64,000 bases of DNA. Origin: Ditibartonella choladocola (lineage in GTDB: Bacteria; Pseudomonadota; Alphaproteobacteria; Rhizobiales; Rhizobiaceae). The stretch's first letter is position 1. Every line of letters begins with the position of its first letter. This document shows, in pieces, positions 18,287 through 28,662 of this stretch. The DNA lies in contig NZ_CP015625.1 in the NCBI RefSeq assembly GCF_002007565.1, positions 744,001-808,000 on the forward strand, written 5' to 3'. The notes under the pieces are model-generated. The model was not told where the DNA came from and made no database searches. It worked only from the letters and a program-made list of their open reading frames with translations. The position numbers and the translations under genes were made by a program.

Positions 18287-18403
18287 CAACATTATTTTTA
18301 AATTTTTTTACGGCAGTTTGAAGGCATTTGGTGACGACATTGCCTGATTATTGAAGAATATCAATTTGCGTTTTCGTCATTCTCACTGGCCTTCAATAAT
18401 TGC

Positions 18404-18460
18404 GTCGCAAACTTGAGCTCCAGCCACAAACTTGAGCTCAAGCCACAAGCTTAGGGTCAA
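18404..18460. repeat. 19-bp tandem repeats at the 3' end of glyS
   Basis: Three consecutive 19-base units (18404, 18423, 18442), with a partial fourth at 18461 that lies in the coding sequence of the glyS C-terminus. Units 1 and 2 differ at only three or four bases; the core is CAAACTTGAGCTC. Unit 3 contains the glyS stop codon. The array looks like outward duplication of the 3' end of the gene. Confidence 0.8.
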
Positions 18461-20751
18461 GCGGCAAGTTTGGAAAAATCCGCTACCAAGCCGGATAGTT
18501 TGGTAATGCGTTGTAAGAGCGACAATCTGTTTGCCCTGACTGCATTATTATCATCATTGACGAGTACTTTTTCAAAGAATGCGTCAACCGGTTCGCGCAA
18601 TCCCGCAAGCACGAGCAAAGCTCCCGAAAAATCATTGGAAGCAATGTGCGATTGAACCTTGCTTTCAGCATCGGTAATCGCGTTGAAGAGCCGTTTTTCT
18701 TCCTCTTCTATGAAAAGTTCCGGATCAACATTTTCTGCAATCGACGTCTTTTTCTTGATCTCGGCTTCAAGAATATTGAAGGCACGCTTGAAACCGGCAA
18801 TCAGATTATTCCCGTCATCTGTATTGATAAACGAAATCAACGCTTCAACGCGGCGCGCAACCTGCAAGAGGTCATCGGCATCGCTTTGCATGATCGCATC
18901 AATCGCATCATGACGTGCTCCCTCGTCTTTGAGATGAACCTTCAGACGGTCATGGAAGAAAGACAGAAGATCAGCGAGCACCGGTTCGGTTTTCGCTGCT
19001 ATTTCCTTTTCAAGCTTTTTTTCTTCCATTGAAAGAGCATTGTCTATGTCTTCTGCCGCGTCTGTTTCTTTTGCATTTTCGCGACGCAAGCTATCTTCAT
19101 AGAGGCTCAGTGCGCGCTCTATTGTGTGACGCGAAATAAGACTGATAGCCTGTTTGAAAATCGGCATGAGGTGGATTGTCCAGTCGCGGGAAAGAAGCAG
19201 GCGGATAACACCGAGACATGCGCGCCGCAGCGCAAAAGGATCTTTCGACCCTGTCGGTTTTTCATCAATAAGCCAAAAACCGACGAGCGTATCAATCTTG
19301 TCGGCAAGAGCAACAGCAATAGAAACCGGTGCACGTGGAACGCGATCTGTCGGACCTTGTGGTTTGTAATGTTCTTCAATTGCTGCGGCCACACTTGGAT
19401 CTTCGCCCTGAAGCAGTGCATATTTATGCCCCATGACACCCTGAAGTTCGGGAAATTCACCGACTGCTTCGGTTTGCAAATCCGCTTTCGCAAGGAGTGC
19501 GGCGCGTTTGGCGAGTTCAACATCGGCTCCGACCAGTGGAGCAATCAGTGATGAAAGAGCGGCAATGCGTTCAACACGTGCTCCTTGAGTGCCAAGTTTT
19601 GCATGAAAAGTGACGTTCAGGTGGTCAAGGCGAGCCATACGTTGGTCAAGTGGCTTCTTCAAATCGAGGCCGAGTTTTTCGGCCGATAGTGTAAGCTCGG
19701 AAAGATCCGGCAGGTTGTGCTGGTCGGTATGCCAGAAATACAAGGCATCCGACAAACGTGCGCGCACAACTTTGGCATTTCCAAGGGCTATTTCCTTGCC
19801 ACCATCAGGTGCTACGATATTGGACACCAGAATGAAGTGATTGGATAGTTTTTGCTCTTCCCCCTGTTTACGGGTGACAAAGCATTTTTGATTGATGCGG
19901 ATGGTGAGCCTGATAATTTCGGCAGGAATTTGCAAAAAGCTTTCCTCGAACTCGCCCATAAGCACGACCGGCCATTCGACAAGATTCGACACTTCTTCGG
20001 CAAGACCATCATCTTCAACCAGATCAAGACCTTTGGCAAAACACAGATTGCGCGCATCCGCAAGGATGATTTCCTTCCGGCGATCACCATCAAGAATGAC
20101 TTTCTCGTTTTCGAGCTTCGTCACATAATCTTCAAAGCGGCGAACCTCGATCGGTTTGCCATCGCTCATGAAACGGTGACCATAGGTGATATTATTGCTT
20201 TCAAGTCCTGCAACCTCGAAAGGAACCACCTCGGTCGCGTCATTTTCAGGACCAAAGACACACAGAATGTTTTTTAAAGGACGTACCCAGCGCAGCGCAT
20301 TCTGTTTTGTGGATTGCTTTCCCCAGCGCATGGATTTCGGCCACGGGAAATTGCGAATGATGTCAGGCATAATATCCGCAATAATTTCTTCGGCAGTACG
20401 ACCTTTTTTGACGATCCGCGCAATATAGAAATCACCCTTTTTGGGGTCGGTTCCGATTTCGGCTTCGCTAATATCGGAAAGACCGGCAGACCGCAAAAAG
20501 CCGTTAATAGCTTGTTCGGGAGCCTTGGTGCTTGGACCTTTACGTTCTTCATGAACGTCTTTCGAGCGGGCAGTCACGCCCCTTATATCGAGAGTAAGAC
20601 GACGCGGGGTCCAATATTCTCTGGCAGCTTCGTAAACCAGACCATTGTCGACAAGACCGTTGGTGACAAGTTTTTTCAAATCGCCCGCAGCTTTGCGTTG
20701 CATACGAGCCGGAATTTCTTCACTAAAAAGTTCCAGAAGAAGGTCGGGCAT
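18457..20751 (-). CDS. glyS: glycine--tRNA ligase beta subunit
   Basis: A 764-residue beta subunit of the alpha2-beta2 glycyl-tRNA synthetase. The opening [18 protein letters not shown] and the tRNA-handling region with [21 protein letters not shown] and [20 protein letters not shown] are diagnostic. A charged insertion near residues 560-600 makes it longer than the E. coli protein, as is common in Rhizobiales. The ATG overlaps the glyQ stop by one base, so the subunits are translationally coupled. The C-terminal SKLAA and stop are embedded in a tandem repeat. Confidence 0.97.
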   Translation of the reverse strand: MPDLLLELFSEEIPARMQRKAAGDLKKLVTNGLVDNGLVYEAAREYWTPRRLTLDIRGVTARSKDVHEERKGPSTKAPEQAINGFLRSAGLSDISEAEIGTDPKKGDFYIARIVKKGRTAEEIIADIMPDIIRNFPWPKSMRWGKQSTKQNALRWVRPLKNILCVFGPENDATEVVPFEVAGLESNNITYGHRFMSDGKPIEVRRFEDYVTKLENEKVILDGDRRKEIILADARNLCFAKGLDLVEDDGLAEEVSNLVEWPVVLMGEFEESFLQIPAEIIRLTIRINQKCFVTRKQGEEQKLSNHFILVSNIVAPDGGKEIALGNAKVVRARLSDALYFWHTDQHNLPDLSELTLSAEKLGLDLKKPLDQRMARLDHLNVTFHAKLGTQGARVERIAALSSLIAPLVGADVELAKRAALLAKADLQTEAVGEFPELQGVMGHKYALLQGEDPSVAAAIEEHYKPQGPTDRVPRAPVSIAVALADKIDTLVGFWLIDEKPTGSKDPFALRRACLGVIRLLLSRDWTIHLMPIFKQAISLISRHTIERALSLYEDSLRRENAKETDAAEDIDNALSMEEKKLEKEIAAKTEPVLADLLSFFHDRLKVHLKDEGARHDAIDAIMQSDADDLLQVARRVEALISFINTDDGNNLIAGFKRAFNILEAEIKKKTSIAENVDPELFIEEEEKRLFNAITDAESKVQSHIASNDFSGALLVLAGLREPVDAFFEKVLVNDDNNAVRANRLSLLQRITKLSGLVADFSKLAA

Positions 20752-21695
20752 CAGGCTTCCCCTTTATAATTTGCGCCACCGGCATCAGTTAACAGAAATG
20801 CTTCACCACAACGGCGTGCGAGATCACGCACGCGCAGAATATAGCTTTGTCTTTCTGTAACGGAGATGACACCGCGCGCCTGCAAAAGATTGAAGACGTG
20901 ACTGGCTTTGATACATTGGTCATAAGCCGGCATAACACAAAGGTGAAGGCTGCCTTTTTCCTGCGGTTTTCCTGCTTCCAGAATAGCCGCACATTCGCGT
21001 TCTGCATCTATAAAATGGCGGTGCAAAAGTTCGGTATTGGCAAATTCGAAATTGAACCGCGAATATTCCTGCTCGGCTTGAAGAAATATATCTCCATAGC
21101 TTATTTTATCTTTGCCTTCGCGTCCGTTGAAATTGAGGTCGTAAACATTGTCAACGCCTTGAATATACATGGCAAGTCGTTCAAGACCATAGGTGAGTTC
21201 TCCCGATACCGGCGAGCATTCGATGCCGCAAATTTGCTGAAAGTAAGTAAACTGCGATACTTCCATACCGTCACACCAGCATTCCCAGCCAAGCCCCCAT
21301 GCTCCCAATGTCGGGCTTTCCCAGTCATCCTCGACAAAGCGCACATCATGAATATCGGTATCAAGCCCGATAGCGCGCAATGACCCCAGATAAAGATCCT
21401 GCAAATCATCCGGCGACGGTTTGAGCAGAACCTGAAACTGATAGTAATGTTGCAAACGGTTCGGGTTTTCACCATAGCGACCGTCGGTCGGACGGCGCGA
21501 AGGTTGCACATAGGCGGCTTTCCACGGACGCGGTCCCAATGAACGCAACGTTGTTGCAGGATGGAATGTACCAGCTCCCACTTCCATGTCATAAGGTTGC
21601 AAAACGGCGCAACCATATTGCGCCCAATAGTTTTGCAACGTCAGAATGAGACCCTGGAAAGAGCGTTTCGGATCAAGATATTCGGGCAGGCTCAC
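20751..21695 (-). CDS. glyQ: glycine--tRNA ligase alpha subunit
   Basis: A 314-residue catalytic subunit that activates glycine and charges tRNA-Gly. Class II synthetase motifs are visible: [27 protein letters not shown] near the start, [22 protein letters not shown] (about 88-109), and [13 protein letters not shown] (about 190). Length is typical. First gene of the glyQ-glyS pair. Confidence 0.98.
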   Translation of the reverse strand: MSLPEYLDPKRSFQGLILTLQNYWAQYGCAVLQPYDMEVGAGTFHPATTLRSLGPRPWKAAYVQPSRRPTDGRYGENPNRLQHYYQFQVLLKPSPDDLQDLYLGSLRAIGLDTDIHDVRFVEDDWESPTLGAWGLGWECWCDGMEVSQFTYFQQICGIECSPVSGELTYGLERLAMYIQGVDNVYDLNFNGREGKDKISYGDIFLQAEQEYSRFNFEFANTELLHRHFIDAERECAAILEAGKPQEKGSLHLCVMPAYDQCIKASHVFNLLQARGVISVTERQSYILRVRDLARRCGEAFLLTDAGGANYKGEA

Positions 21696-21830
21696 AATAT
21701 TACCCTTTTAAGATTGATAAAAGAACAACCGGAAAGAGAAGGTCCGGCAAAAAATGTCTATTCTTTCGCGCCTCTATGGTCAAGGGACGAGACAAGTCAA
21801 AACAAATGTCGGACTTAAGCTTTATCCTTT

Positions 21831-23579
21831 TCAGTGTTGTGCGCTATCGGTTTTTTCGACCGTTTTTTCTTCAGGAATGTCTTTCAACCCCGTTTTCAGT
21901 TTTTCCTGAATTTTTGCCAGTTCCTCCGGTTCCGGTTTTCCTGCAATTGCATGGTTCCACTGGAATGTGGCTTCAAGTTTGCGCCCGACACGCCAATATG
22001 CGTCGCCGAGATGGTCGTTGATGGTTGCGTCTTCAGGGCGTAGTTTGACAGCATTTTCCAGCGTTTTTACAGCTTCATCATAACGCTTGAGCTTGTAATA
22101 GGCCCAGCCTAGCGAATCGACAATATAGCCGTCCTGCGCGCGCAGCTCGGCTGCTTTTTTGACCATATTCAAAGCTTCGTCGAGTTTTTCATTCCGGTCA
22201 ATAAGTGAATAACCGAGATAATTCAAAACCTGAGGCTGGTTAGGGTAGAGCTCAAGTGCTTTGCGGAAATCCGGTTCGGCTTTATCCCACTCTTTCAATC
22301 TCTCTTCTGCCATGCCGCGTTGATATAACATCAACCAATTTTGTTTTTCGAGATGGGGAATGCGGGAGATCGCCCGATCCATGACAGCAACGGCTTTATC
22401 ATATGCCTTGTCCTGCATATAAACGCCGGTCATTGCCATAGAAATGCGCTCGTCTTCCGGAAAATCTTTTTCCAGCGCCGCAAGATGGCGGATTGCTTCT
22501 TCACTTTTGCCCGTGTCGGCTAGAATGAGAGCAAGCCTCAATTCCGCATCGCGATAATATGGCGATTTGACCGGAATTTCCTGGTAAGTATCAATAGCCC
22601 GCTCGTTTTCCTCCAGTTTTGAGGAAATATCGGCAAGTTGGAAGAGTGTAGCATCATTGTGCGGCCGCAGGGCTTCAGCCAATTGTAAAAAAATGCGGGC
22701 AAATGCTTCTGCACCGCCTCGATTGATAGCAGTACCGAGGTCATAAAATACCTCTCCTGCACCCTCTTGAGGTGTTTTTACCAGCATATCAAGCGAACCG
22801 CCGGCTTCGACGCGTTGTCGAATATTCTTTAAAGCGTCCCGCCCTGTGAGCATTTTTTCACCTTCGCGCAAAGTGGCGAGAGCTTCATCGCGCTTGTTGT
22901 TGCGAAGTTCAAAAGATGCATAAGAAATGATGATTCGTTCATAGGTATCAGGTGCTGCTATACCACCCTGTTGGTCGTTGAGTGCCTGTTTGTAATAACG
23001 CTCGGCATTGTCTCTATGACCGGCAAGATCACTCATCAAGGCCATATGATAACTTAAAAACAAATCATACCAGACCGGTCCAAGCAATTTTTTGACTTCA
23101 TCAACCGCTCCGGCCGTATTGCCACGCCCGAATGTTGCCCAAGCCCCCAGCAAACCGGATGTCAGTGTATCCATGTCGGAAGGGTCGGAAAATTTAAGCT
23201 CGCTTTTTGCTGTGATGTAGTTTTTCCGTATGAAGGCGTCACTTGCAAGAGTAAGCCTTACATAACGTTCGACATCGGTATTGCCTTTCAGTCGCTTTGC
23301 CTGTTTGACAGCTTCCTTGAAATCGCCTGCCGACAGCAGCGTCAAAAGCATATCCTGCTGCATAGAGACATTGTTCGGTTCAAATCCCAGCGCCTGTTTG
23401 AAATAGGAAATAGCAAGATCGACCTTGTTGTCGCTTGCAGCGATGCGACCCGCCAGATAGGCTCCGGCAAAAGACCCTGCTTTGACAGGTTCTTCCTTTT
23501 TTGCAACAGCAGATGCTGTCATCAATATCGTACCCGCAGTAAATAATGCAATCAGACGGGTTGCTTTCGCGGCTTGCAT
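21831..23579 (-). CDS. secreted tetratricopeptide repeat protein
   Basis: A 582-residue protein with a signal peptide (MQAAKATRLIALFTAGTILM, cleavage near ASAVA), then many TPR units; the C-terminal ones are clearest (YPNQPQVLNYLGYSLIDR, AYYKLKRYDEAVKTLENAVKL, INDHLGDAYWRVGRK). Similar proteins are widespread in Rhizobiales next to the polyprenyl synthase gene. Inference: a periplasmic or outer-membrane-associated scaffold; the partner is unknown. It lies downstream of the polyprenyl synthase gene with a 120-base gap. Confidence 0.88.
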   Translation of the reverse strand: MQAAKATRLIALFTAGTILMTASAVAKKEEPVKAGSFAGAYLAGRIAASDNKVDLAISYFKQALGFEPNNVSMQQDMLLTLLSAGDFKEAVKQAKRLKGNTDVERYVRLTLASDAFIRKNYITAKSELKFSDPSDMDTLTSGLLGAWATFGRGNTAGAVDEVKKLLGPVWYDLFLSYHMALMSDLAGHRDNAERYYKQALNDQQGGIAAPDTYERIIISYASFELRNNKRDEALATLREGEKMLTGRDALKNIRQRVEAGGSLDMLVKTPQEGAGEVFYDLGTAINRGGAEAFARIFLQLAEALRPHNDATLFQLADISSKLEENERAIDTYQEIPVKSPYYRDAELRLALILADTGKSEEAIRHLAALEKDFPEDERISMAMTGVYMQDKAYDKAVAVMDRAISRIPHLEKQNWLMLYQRGMAEERLKEWDKAEPDFRKALELYPNQPQVLNYLGYSLIDRNEKLDEALNMVKKAAELRAQDGYIVDSLGWAYYKLKRYDEAVKTLENAVKLRPEDATINDHLGDAYWRVGRKLEATFQWNHAIAGKPEPEELAKIQEKLKTGLKDIPEEKTVEKTDSAQH

Positions 23580-23699
23580 GAAAAAATCCTCTTTTGACTT
23601 AAAACAGGTTGGCCATATTTATAGAATATATCCAGCCAAAATATGCAAAAATATCATCCGCCACCGGTCATTTTTACGCGAACACTGTTTTATGGAAGA

Positions 23700-24716
23700 T
23701 CAGTTTACGCGTGAAATACAAAATTCGATGACTTCGCAAAGTGCGGCTTTTTCTTTACTTGGAGCCAATCCGTCGAGCGCTTTCAAAGCTTCATTGCCAT
23801 GGTGACGGGCGGCTTTGATTGTATCTTCAAGACTATGATGTTGTTGCATCAATTTTTGTGCGTGGGCGAGTGCATCATCATCATTTTTTCCCTCTTCAAG
23901 GGATTGTTTCCAGAATTTTTTTTCCGTCTCGTCGCCACGAATATAGGAAAGAATAACCGGCATGGTAATTTTGCCTTCACGAAAATCATCGCCGGTGTTT
24001 TTACCTAAATTTTCCGAATTGCCACCATAATCGAGCGCGTCGTCGACAAGCTGGAAGGCAAGTCCCAGTGACGTACCGTAATGTTTTAATGCCTGACGTT
24101 CCTGTTGCCCGCAACCGGCGATAATCGGCCCGACTTCTGCGGCCGCAGAAAAGAGGGCAGCCGTTTTGGCATTGATAACTTTCAAATATTCGTCTTCAGT
24201 TGTCGTCAAATGTTTTGCGGCGGCAAGCTGCATGACTTCACCTTCTGCAATAATGGCGGCAGCATTGGCGAGCACCGACAAAGCATCCATGGAATTGACT
24301 TCAACCATCATTTTGAATGCTTGTCCGAGTAAAAAATCGCCGACAAGGACACTCGCCTCATTGCCCCAAATCATTCTGGCGGTCGATTTGCCACGCCGCA
24401 GATCGCTATCATCAACAACATCGTCATGAAGCAAAGTTGCTGTGTGCATGAATTCAACTGCCGTTGCCAGTTTAATATGCCCCGATCCCTGATAACCGAA
24501 CAAGCGGGCAGAAGCCAAAGTCAGCATCGGTCTTAATCTTTTACCACCCGAAGAAATCAGATGATTTGAAACTTCAGGAATCATTTCCACATCGGAGCCG
24601 GCCATAGCAATGATGAGCTTGTTTACTTTATCCATATCACTTTTTGTAATATCGATAAGCGGCTTTATCGACGCCTGATTATCGGTTTTTTTAACTGTTT
24701 TATTGTCAGCAACCAA
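23700..24716 (-). CDS. ispB: polyprenyl diphosphate synthase (octa-/decaprenyl type)
   Basis: A 338-residue trans-prenyltransferase that makes the long isoprenoid chain of ubiquinone. Both aspartate-rich motifs are present: LLHDDVVDDSDLRRG (about 96-110) and LVDDALDYGG (about 218-227), with GGKRLRP earlier. The start is TTG at 24716, with AGGAG 8 bases ahead; the nearby ATG is out of frame. Chain length cannot be read with confidence; decaprenyl is usual for Rhizobiales. The ubiA gene at 44.7 kb would use its product. Confidence 0.93.
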   Translation of the reverse strand: MVADNKTVKKTDNQASIKPLIDITKSDMDKVNKLIIAMAGSDVEMIPEVSNHLISSGGKRLRPMLTLASARLFGYQGSGHIKLATAVEFMHTATLLHDDVVDDSDLRRGKSTARMIWGNEASVLVGDFLLGQAFKMMVEVNSMDALSVLANAAAIIAEGEVMQLAAAKHLTTTEDEYLKVINAKTAALFSAAAEVGPIIAGCGQQERQALKHYGTSLGLAFQLVDDALDYGGNSENLGKNTGDDFREGKITMPVILSYIRGDETEKKFWKQSLEEGKNDDDALAHAQKLMQQHHSLEDTIKAARHHGNEALKALDGLAPSKEKAALCEVIEFCISRVN

Positions 24717-24795
24717 TGCTCATACTCCTGAAAAATCTTTTGATTTTTGCCTGCACCTTAATAAACCAAGCTCACCAACTCAAGCGTGATATTGC

Positions 24796-24824
24796 TTGAG
24801 ATAGCGCGTTTCAAAAATTATTTA
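24796..24824 (+). promoter_or_regulatory. promoter candidate for the DUF2007 gene
   Basis: TTGAGA and TATTTA hexamers with a 17-base spacer lie 66 bases before the start of the downstream gene. Confidence 0.4.
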
Positions 24825-24889
24825 AGGAAAAATGCTAATTTCTTCTGCGACCGGGTGCCGCACAATCGTTAAATATGCAACATAGCCTC

Positions 24890-25114
24890 ATGATCGAATT
24901 ATTTGACACCAACGATATTGTCCTCATTTCCTTTGCCGAAAGTCTTATGAAATCGGCCGGAATACTCTATTTTGTAACGGATCAGAATACCAGTGTGGCG
25001 GAAGGTTCACTCGGAGCTATCCGTCGCCGTTTTCTGGTTGATAGAGAAAGTGCCGATGAAGCAAGACAAATTATGATAGATGCCGGCCTGGAACATGAAC
25101 TCGCGCAAGGATAA
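24890..25114 (+). CDS. DUF2007 domain-containing protein
   Basis: A 74-residue protein: MIELFDTNDIVLISFAESLM, then SAGILYFVTDQNTSVAEGSLGAI and RRFLVDRESADEARQIMIDAGL. This matches the small DUF2007 putative signal-transducing fold conserved in Rhizobiales. I chose the internal ATG at 24890 because family members start there; the frame extends five codons upstream. It precedes the methyltransferase gene with almost no gap, and the two are neighbours in related genomes as well. Confidence 0.85.
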   Translation: MIELFDTNDIVLISFAESLMKSAGILYFVTDQNTSVAEGSLGAIRRRFLVDRESADEARQIMIDAGLEHELAQG

Positions 25115-25118
25115 TAAA

Positions 25119-25901
25119 TTGGAAACTTCTTCTATGAACGAAACAATAGATGTCTTCCATCGTGGCGGGTTTTATCTGGTTCAGCCAAAAAATGGCGGGC
25201 ATCGTTCCGGCATGGATGCAATGTTGCTTGGTGGACTGGTGCCGACTGATTTTTGCGGAAAGCTTGCAGATCTTGGCGCCGGTGCGGGTGCTGCCGGTTT
25301 TGCTGTAGCCGCACGTTGCAAAAAAGCCGAAGTTACGCTTGTCGAACGTGAAGCCGAAATGGTTGCTTTTGCCAGAAAAAGCATTGCTCTTGCTCAAAAC
25401 GCGGCCATTGCCAATCGCATTGACGTTATTTCTGCCGATCTAACCTTGCGCGGTAAAGAACGGCAGAACGCAGGACTTTTTGATAATGCATTCGATTTTG
25501 CCATAATGAACCCGCCTTTCAATTCGCCAATGGACCGGAAAACGCCTGATGATCTCAAAGCTGCCGCACATGTCATGACTGACCGGATGTTTGAAAACTG
25601 GATACGGACAGCTTCAGCAATTGTGAGACCATCCGGTTTTTTAGGCTTGATCGCACGACCACAATCGTTATCCGACATTTTGAAAGCATGTGAAGGGCGG
25701 TTCGGCAATATTTTGGTGTTTCCGGTCCATTCACGCAAAAATAGTCCCGCAATCCGAATTCTGATCCACGCAAAAAGAGCAAGCAAAGCGCCTTTGTCTT
25801 TGATGCCGGCTCTTTATATCCATGATAGTGACTTACATGCTTTTTCTCCGCTTGTAGACGCAATCAATAATGGAAAGAAGAGCATCTGGCAGAGTTTGTG
25901 A
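25119..25901 (+). CDS. class I methyltransferase, TrmN6/YfiC-like
   Basis: A 260-residue SAM-dependent methyltransferase. Motif I is LADLGAGAGAAGFAVA (about 45-60) and the N6-adenine-type catalytic motif is NPPF (FAIMNPPFNSPMD, about 125). The N-terminal HRGGFYLVQPKNGGHRSGMDAMLL is typical of the tRNA1(Val) A37 N6-methyltransferase family. I chose TTG 25119 because AAGGA lies about 8 bases ahead; ATG 25134 is a possible alternative. Specificity for tRNA1(Val) is inference. Confidence 0.87.
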   Translation: METSSMNETIDVFHRGGFYLVQPKNGGHRSGMDAMLLGGLVPTDFCGKLADLGAGAGAAGFAVAARCKKAEVTLVEREAEMVAFARKSIALAQNAAIANRIDVISADLTLRGKERQNAGLFDNAFDFAIMNPPFNSPMDRKTPDDLKAAAHVMTDRMFENWIRTASAIVRPSGFLGLIARPQSLSDILKACEGRFGNILVFPVHSRKNSPAIRILIHAKRASKAPLSLMPALYIHDSDLHAFSPLVDAINNGKKSIWQSL

Positions 25902-26004
25902 ACACGATTTTAACAAAATATTGCTTTTTGCCGTTTACAACTTAAATGACAATGGTGCAGTTTTTTAGCAATAGAAGCAGATTTTCTTATCAGGAGTTCA
26001 AACT

Positions 26005-26853
26005 TTGTCAGGTTTTTTCAAACGTTTTATTCCACGCCGGTTCCGTTCCAACGCCGTAGAAATACCGGTAGTGCGGTTGCAGGGAATGATTATGGAGGCA
26101 TCATCGCCTTTGCGCCAGACTTTGTCCCTGAGTTCTTGCGCCAATGCTCTGGAAAAAGCCTTTTCGGATAAAGAGGCACCGGCTGTTGCCATCGCTATCA
26201 ACTCTCCGGGTGGTTCACCGGTGCAATCACGGCTGATTTACCGTCGTATTCGTGATCTTGCCGAAGAAAAACACAAACGCGTTCTCGTCTTTGTTGAAGA
26301 TGTTGCAGCCTCTGGTGGTTATATGATTGCCTGCGCAGGCGACGAGATTTTTGCAGATCCATCTTCAGTTGTCGGCTCTATCGGTGTGGTATCTTCTTCA
26401 TTCGGTTTTCCCGAATTGCTCAAAAAAATCGGTGTCGAACGCCGCGTTTATACAGCCGGCAAGAACAAAGTCTCGCTTGATCCGTTCCAACCGGAAAAAA
26501 AGGCCGATGTCGATCATTTGAAAGCTTTGCAGCTCGAAATTCATGAAACTTTTATCAATCTCGTCAAGGAAAGTCGTGGTTCCAAACTTGTCGATGACCC
26601 TGATCTGTTTACCGGCATGTTCTGGACCGGCAAAAAAGGAAAGGAACTGGGGCTGGTTGATGAACTTTCCGATTTGCGTTCGCTCGTCAAACAACGTTAT
26701 GGGCGTGATGCCAAGATGCGTCTTGTTTCGGCATCCAGAAGCTTGTTAGGGCGCAAAACTCCGGCAATTTCGGCGGGTTTTGTCTCTTCAACTGTCGATG
26801 GTCTTATTCAATCGGCAGAAGAACGGGCTTTGTGGCAGCGCTATGGACTTTAA
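26005..26853 (+). CDS. S49 family peptidase (SppA/SohB-like)
   Basis: A 282-residue protease of the ClpP/crotonase fold. The nucleophile serine lies in VAASGGYMIACAGDEIFAD (about 97-115), and the general-base lysine is in the following TAGKNKVSLDPFQPEKK stretch, as in short-form SppA. SNSPGGS-type and GxIGV strands are present. There is no obvious membrane segment, so it is probably cytoplasmic or peripheral. TTG start at 26005 with AGGAG 8 bases ahead. Family members degrade cleaved signal peptides; the exact substrate here is unknown. Confidence 0.92.
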   Translation: MSGFFKRFIPRRFRSNAVEIPVVRLQGMIMEASSPLRQTLSLSSCANALEKAFSDKEAPAVAIAINSPGGSPVQSRLIYRRIRDLAEEKHKRVLVFVEDVAASGGYMIACAGDEIFADPSSVVGSIGVVSSSFGFPELLKKIGVERRVYTAGKNKVSLDPFQPEKKADVDHLKALQLEIHETFINLVKESRGSKLVDDPDLFTGMFWTGKKGKELGLVDELSDLRSLVKQRYGRDAKMRLVSASRSLLGRKTPAISAGFVSSTVDGLIQSAEERALWQRYGL

Positions 26854-26951
26854 AAAGACAAATTTTTGCAGGAAGATATAACAATAGTTGTTTCAAGACT
26901 TGATTTGCGCTCATTAATTATCAAATAATGATATGGGAGCTAAAGGTGAAA

Positions 26952-27137
26952 ATGTTGAGATTAGTTATTTATGGTCTGATTTGTGCAGCTGCACTTTATG
27001 CCTATCGTGCTTTCAAACGCGAATCGCAACGTGTTGCTTTGCGTGTCAAACATGCAGAAGAAGAACGCCGTAACGGCGCGAATGGCACATTGGTCAAAGA
27101 TCCGGAGACCGGTGAATACTACGTCGAGCGGGATTAA
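26952..27137 (+). CDS. small single-pass membrane protein, hypothetical
   Basis: A 61-residue protein: an N-terminal membrane helix (MLRLVIYGLICAAALYAYRA), a basic helix, and a conserved-looking C-terminus LVKDPETGEYYVERD. AAGGTG lies 4 bases ahead of the ATG at 26952; the frame extends eight codons upstream. Function unknown. It sits 2 bases upstream of ispE. Confidence 0.72.
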   Translation: MLRLVIYGLICAAALYAYRAFKRESQRVALRVKHAEEERRNGANGTLVKDPETGEYYVERD

Positions 27138-27139
27138 AC

Positions 27140-28051
27140 GTGGCTTCCGGAGTTGCAGGTCGAGCAACAGTAGTAACGCCGATTAAAATCAATTTGGCGC
27201 TCCATGTGGTGGGGGAGCGCAATGACGGGTATCACCTTCTTGACAGTCTGGTTTGTTTCAGCTTTGAAGGTGATGTTCTCCATTATGAAGCTGCCGGAAC
27301 AAACAGTTTTTCCATTATTGGACCGGAAGCGGGTGTGCTGTCAGTAGACACGAATAATCAAACGCATAATCTGGTTGTGCGGGCGCGTGATATTCTTATT
27401 AGAAATTTCCCTTCAAAGTCAAAATCCTGCCGGTTAAGCCTTGAAAAAAATCTGCCTGTTGCTTCCGGTATCGGGGGAGGTTCCGGCGATGCTGCCGGTG
27501 TGTTTGCGCTATTGAAACAGCAATGGCAAATCGAAGCTTCCGATGAAAAGCTTCTTGAACTCGGCTTGACATTGGGCGCTGATGTGCCGATGTGCTTATC
27601 GGCCTTTTTAAATCGTAAATCGCTTCGTGTTTCGGGTATCGGCGAAAAACTTCAACCGGTTGATTGTTGTAAAATTCCGATGGTGCTTGTCAATCACGGG
27701 CAGTCGATCTCGACAGCGGAAATTTTTAAACTTTTGGGTAACAGGAAAAGCACGGCACTTGATATTGATGTTGCAAACTTGTCCAATCCTGCTTCACTTG
27801 TGAATGAACTCAAAAAAACGCATAACGACCTTTATGAATGTGCACGCTCTCTAGCCCCCGAACTTGATGATGTTTTAGGGATACTTGATGGAAACGGTGC
27901 TCTTCTCTCTCGTATGTCAGGGTCAGGTGCAACTTGTTTCGGCATTTATGAAAATATCAAGAGAGCGAAAGAGGCGGCGAGAAAGATAAAATCACAAAAA
28001 CCGGACTGGTTCGTTAAAGCCATCGAGACTGTCGGCAAAATAAAACCATAA
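27140..28051 (+). CDS. ispE: 4-diphosphocytidyl-2-C-methyl-D-erythritol kinase
   Basis: A 303-residue GHMP kinase of the MEP isoprenoid pathway, phosphorylating CDP-methylerythritol with ATP. KINLALHVVGERNDGYHLLDS (about 15-35) and the GHMP glycine-rich loop PVASGIGGGSGDAAG (about 110) are diagnostic, with the C-terminal MSGSGATCFGI. GTG start at 27140. It works in the same pathway as dxs at 54.7 kb. Confidence 0.97.
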   Translation: MASGVAGRATVVTPIKINLALHVVGERNDGYHLLDSLVCFSFEGDVLHYEAAGTNSFSIIGPEAGVLSVDTNNQTHNLVVRARDILIRNFPSKSKSCRLSLEKNLPVASGIGGGSGDAAGVFALLKQQWQIEASDEKLLELGLTLGADVPMCLSAFLNRKSLRVSGIGEKLQPVDCCKIPMVLVNHGQSISTAEIFKLLGNRKSTALDIDVANLSNPASLVNELKKTHNDLYECARSLAPELDDVLGILDGNGALLSRMSGSGATCFGIYENIKRAKEAARKIKSQKPDWFVKAIETVGKIKP

Positions 28052-28066
28052 TCAGGAATAGAAATC

Positions 28067-28597
28067 ATGAGTCATATTGATGAAAATGCAAAGATGGAAT
28101 CGCTCAATATTGCGGTTTTGTCAGTGTCGGATACACGTAATTCTAGCGATGACCGGTCCGGAGATGTTCTTGAGGAACGTATCAAAACAGCAGGTCATAA
28201 TTTGGCAAAACGCGATATCGTTCGCGACGAGATTCCTGAAATCCGTAAAAAGATCGTTGATTGGGCAGCCGATCCCGATGTTGAAATTATCATCACGACC
28301 GGTGGTACCGGATTTACCGGCCGCGATGTTACACCGGAAGCAATAGAACCACTGTTTGACAAGCGGATGGATGGATTTTCGGCTATGTTTCATAAAGTTT
28401 CCTATGAGACAATCGGCATGGTGACGATACAGTCACGCGCAACAGCAGGGCTAATCAATGGAACATTTGTTTTCTGCCTTCCCGGTTCAACAGGTGCCTG
28501 CAAGGATGCATGGGATAATATATTGAAAGGCGAGCTTGATAGCCGCCAACGTCCGCATAATCTGGTTATGCTCATGCCTCGTTTGACAGAACGTTAA
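28067..28597 (+). CDS. moaB: molybdenum cofactor biosynthesis protein B
   Basis: A 176-residue MoaB/MogA-type protein with the molybdopterin-binding motif IITTGGTGFTGRDVTPEA (about 82-99) and a FCLPGSTGACKDAWD stretch near 145. It takes part in adenylylation of molybdopterin. It lies 15 bases after ispE. This is the last core gene before the AT-rich glycan cassette. Confidence 0.95.
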   Translation: MSHIDENAKMESLNIAVLSVSDTRNSSDDRSGDVLEERIKTAGHNLAKRDIVRDEIPEIRKKIVDWAADPDVEIIITTGGTGFTGRDVTPEAIEPLFDKRMDGFSAMFHKVSYETIGMVTIQSRATAGLINGTFVFCLPGSTGACKDAWDNILKGELDSRQRPHNLVMLMPRLTER

Positions 28598-28662
28598 GAT
28601 AATCCCTTTGATCCAGTCAGTATTTTGCAATGATGGAATTGAAAATCTGAATTTTCATTTTT

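Noticed and set aside
18646..19032. Plus-strand frame of 128 codons inside glyS
   Set aside because: It is antisense to a well-supported gene and reflects its codon bias.
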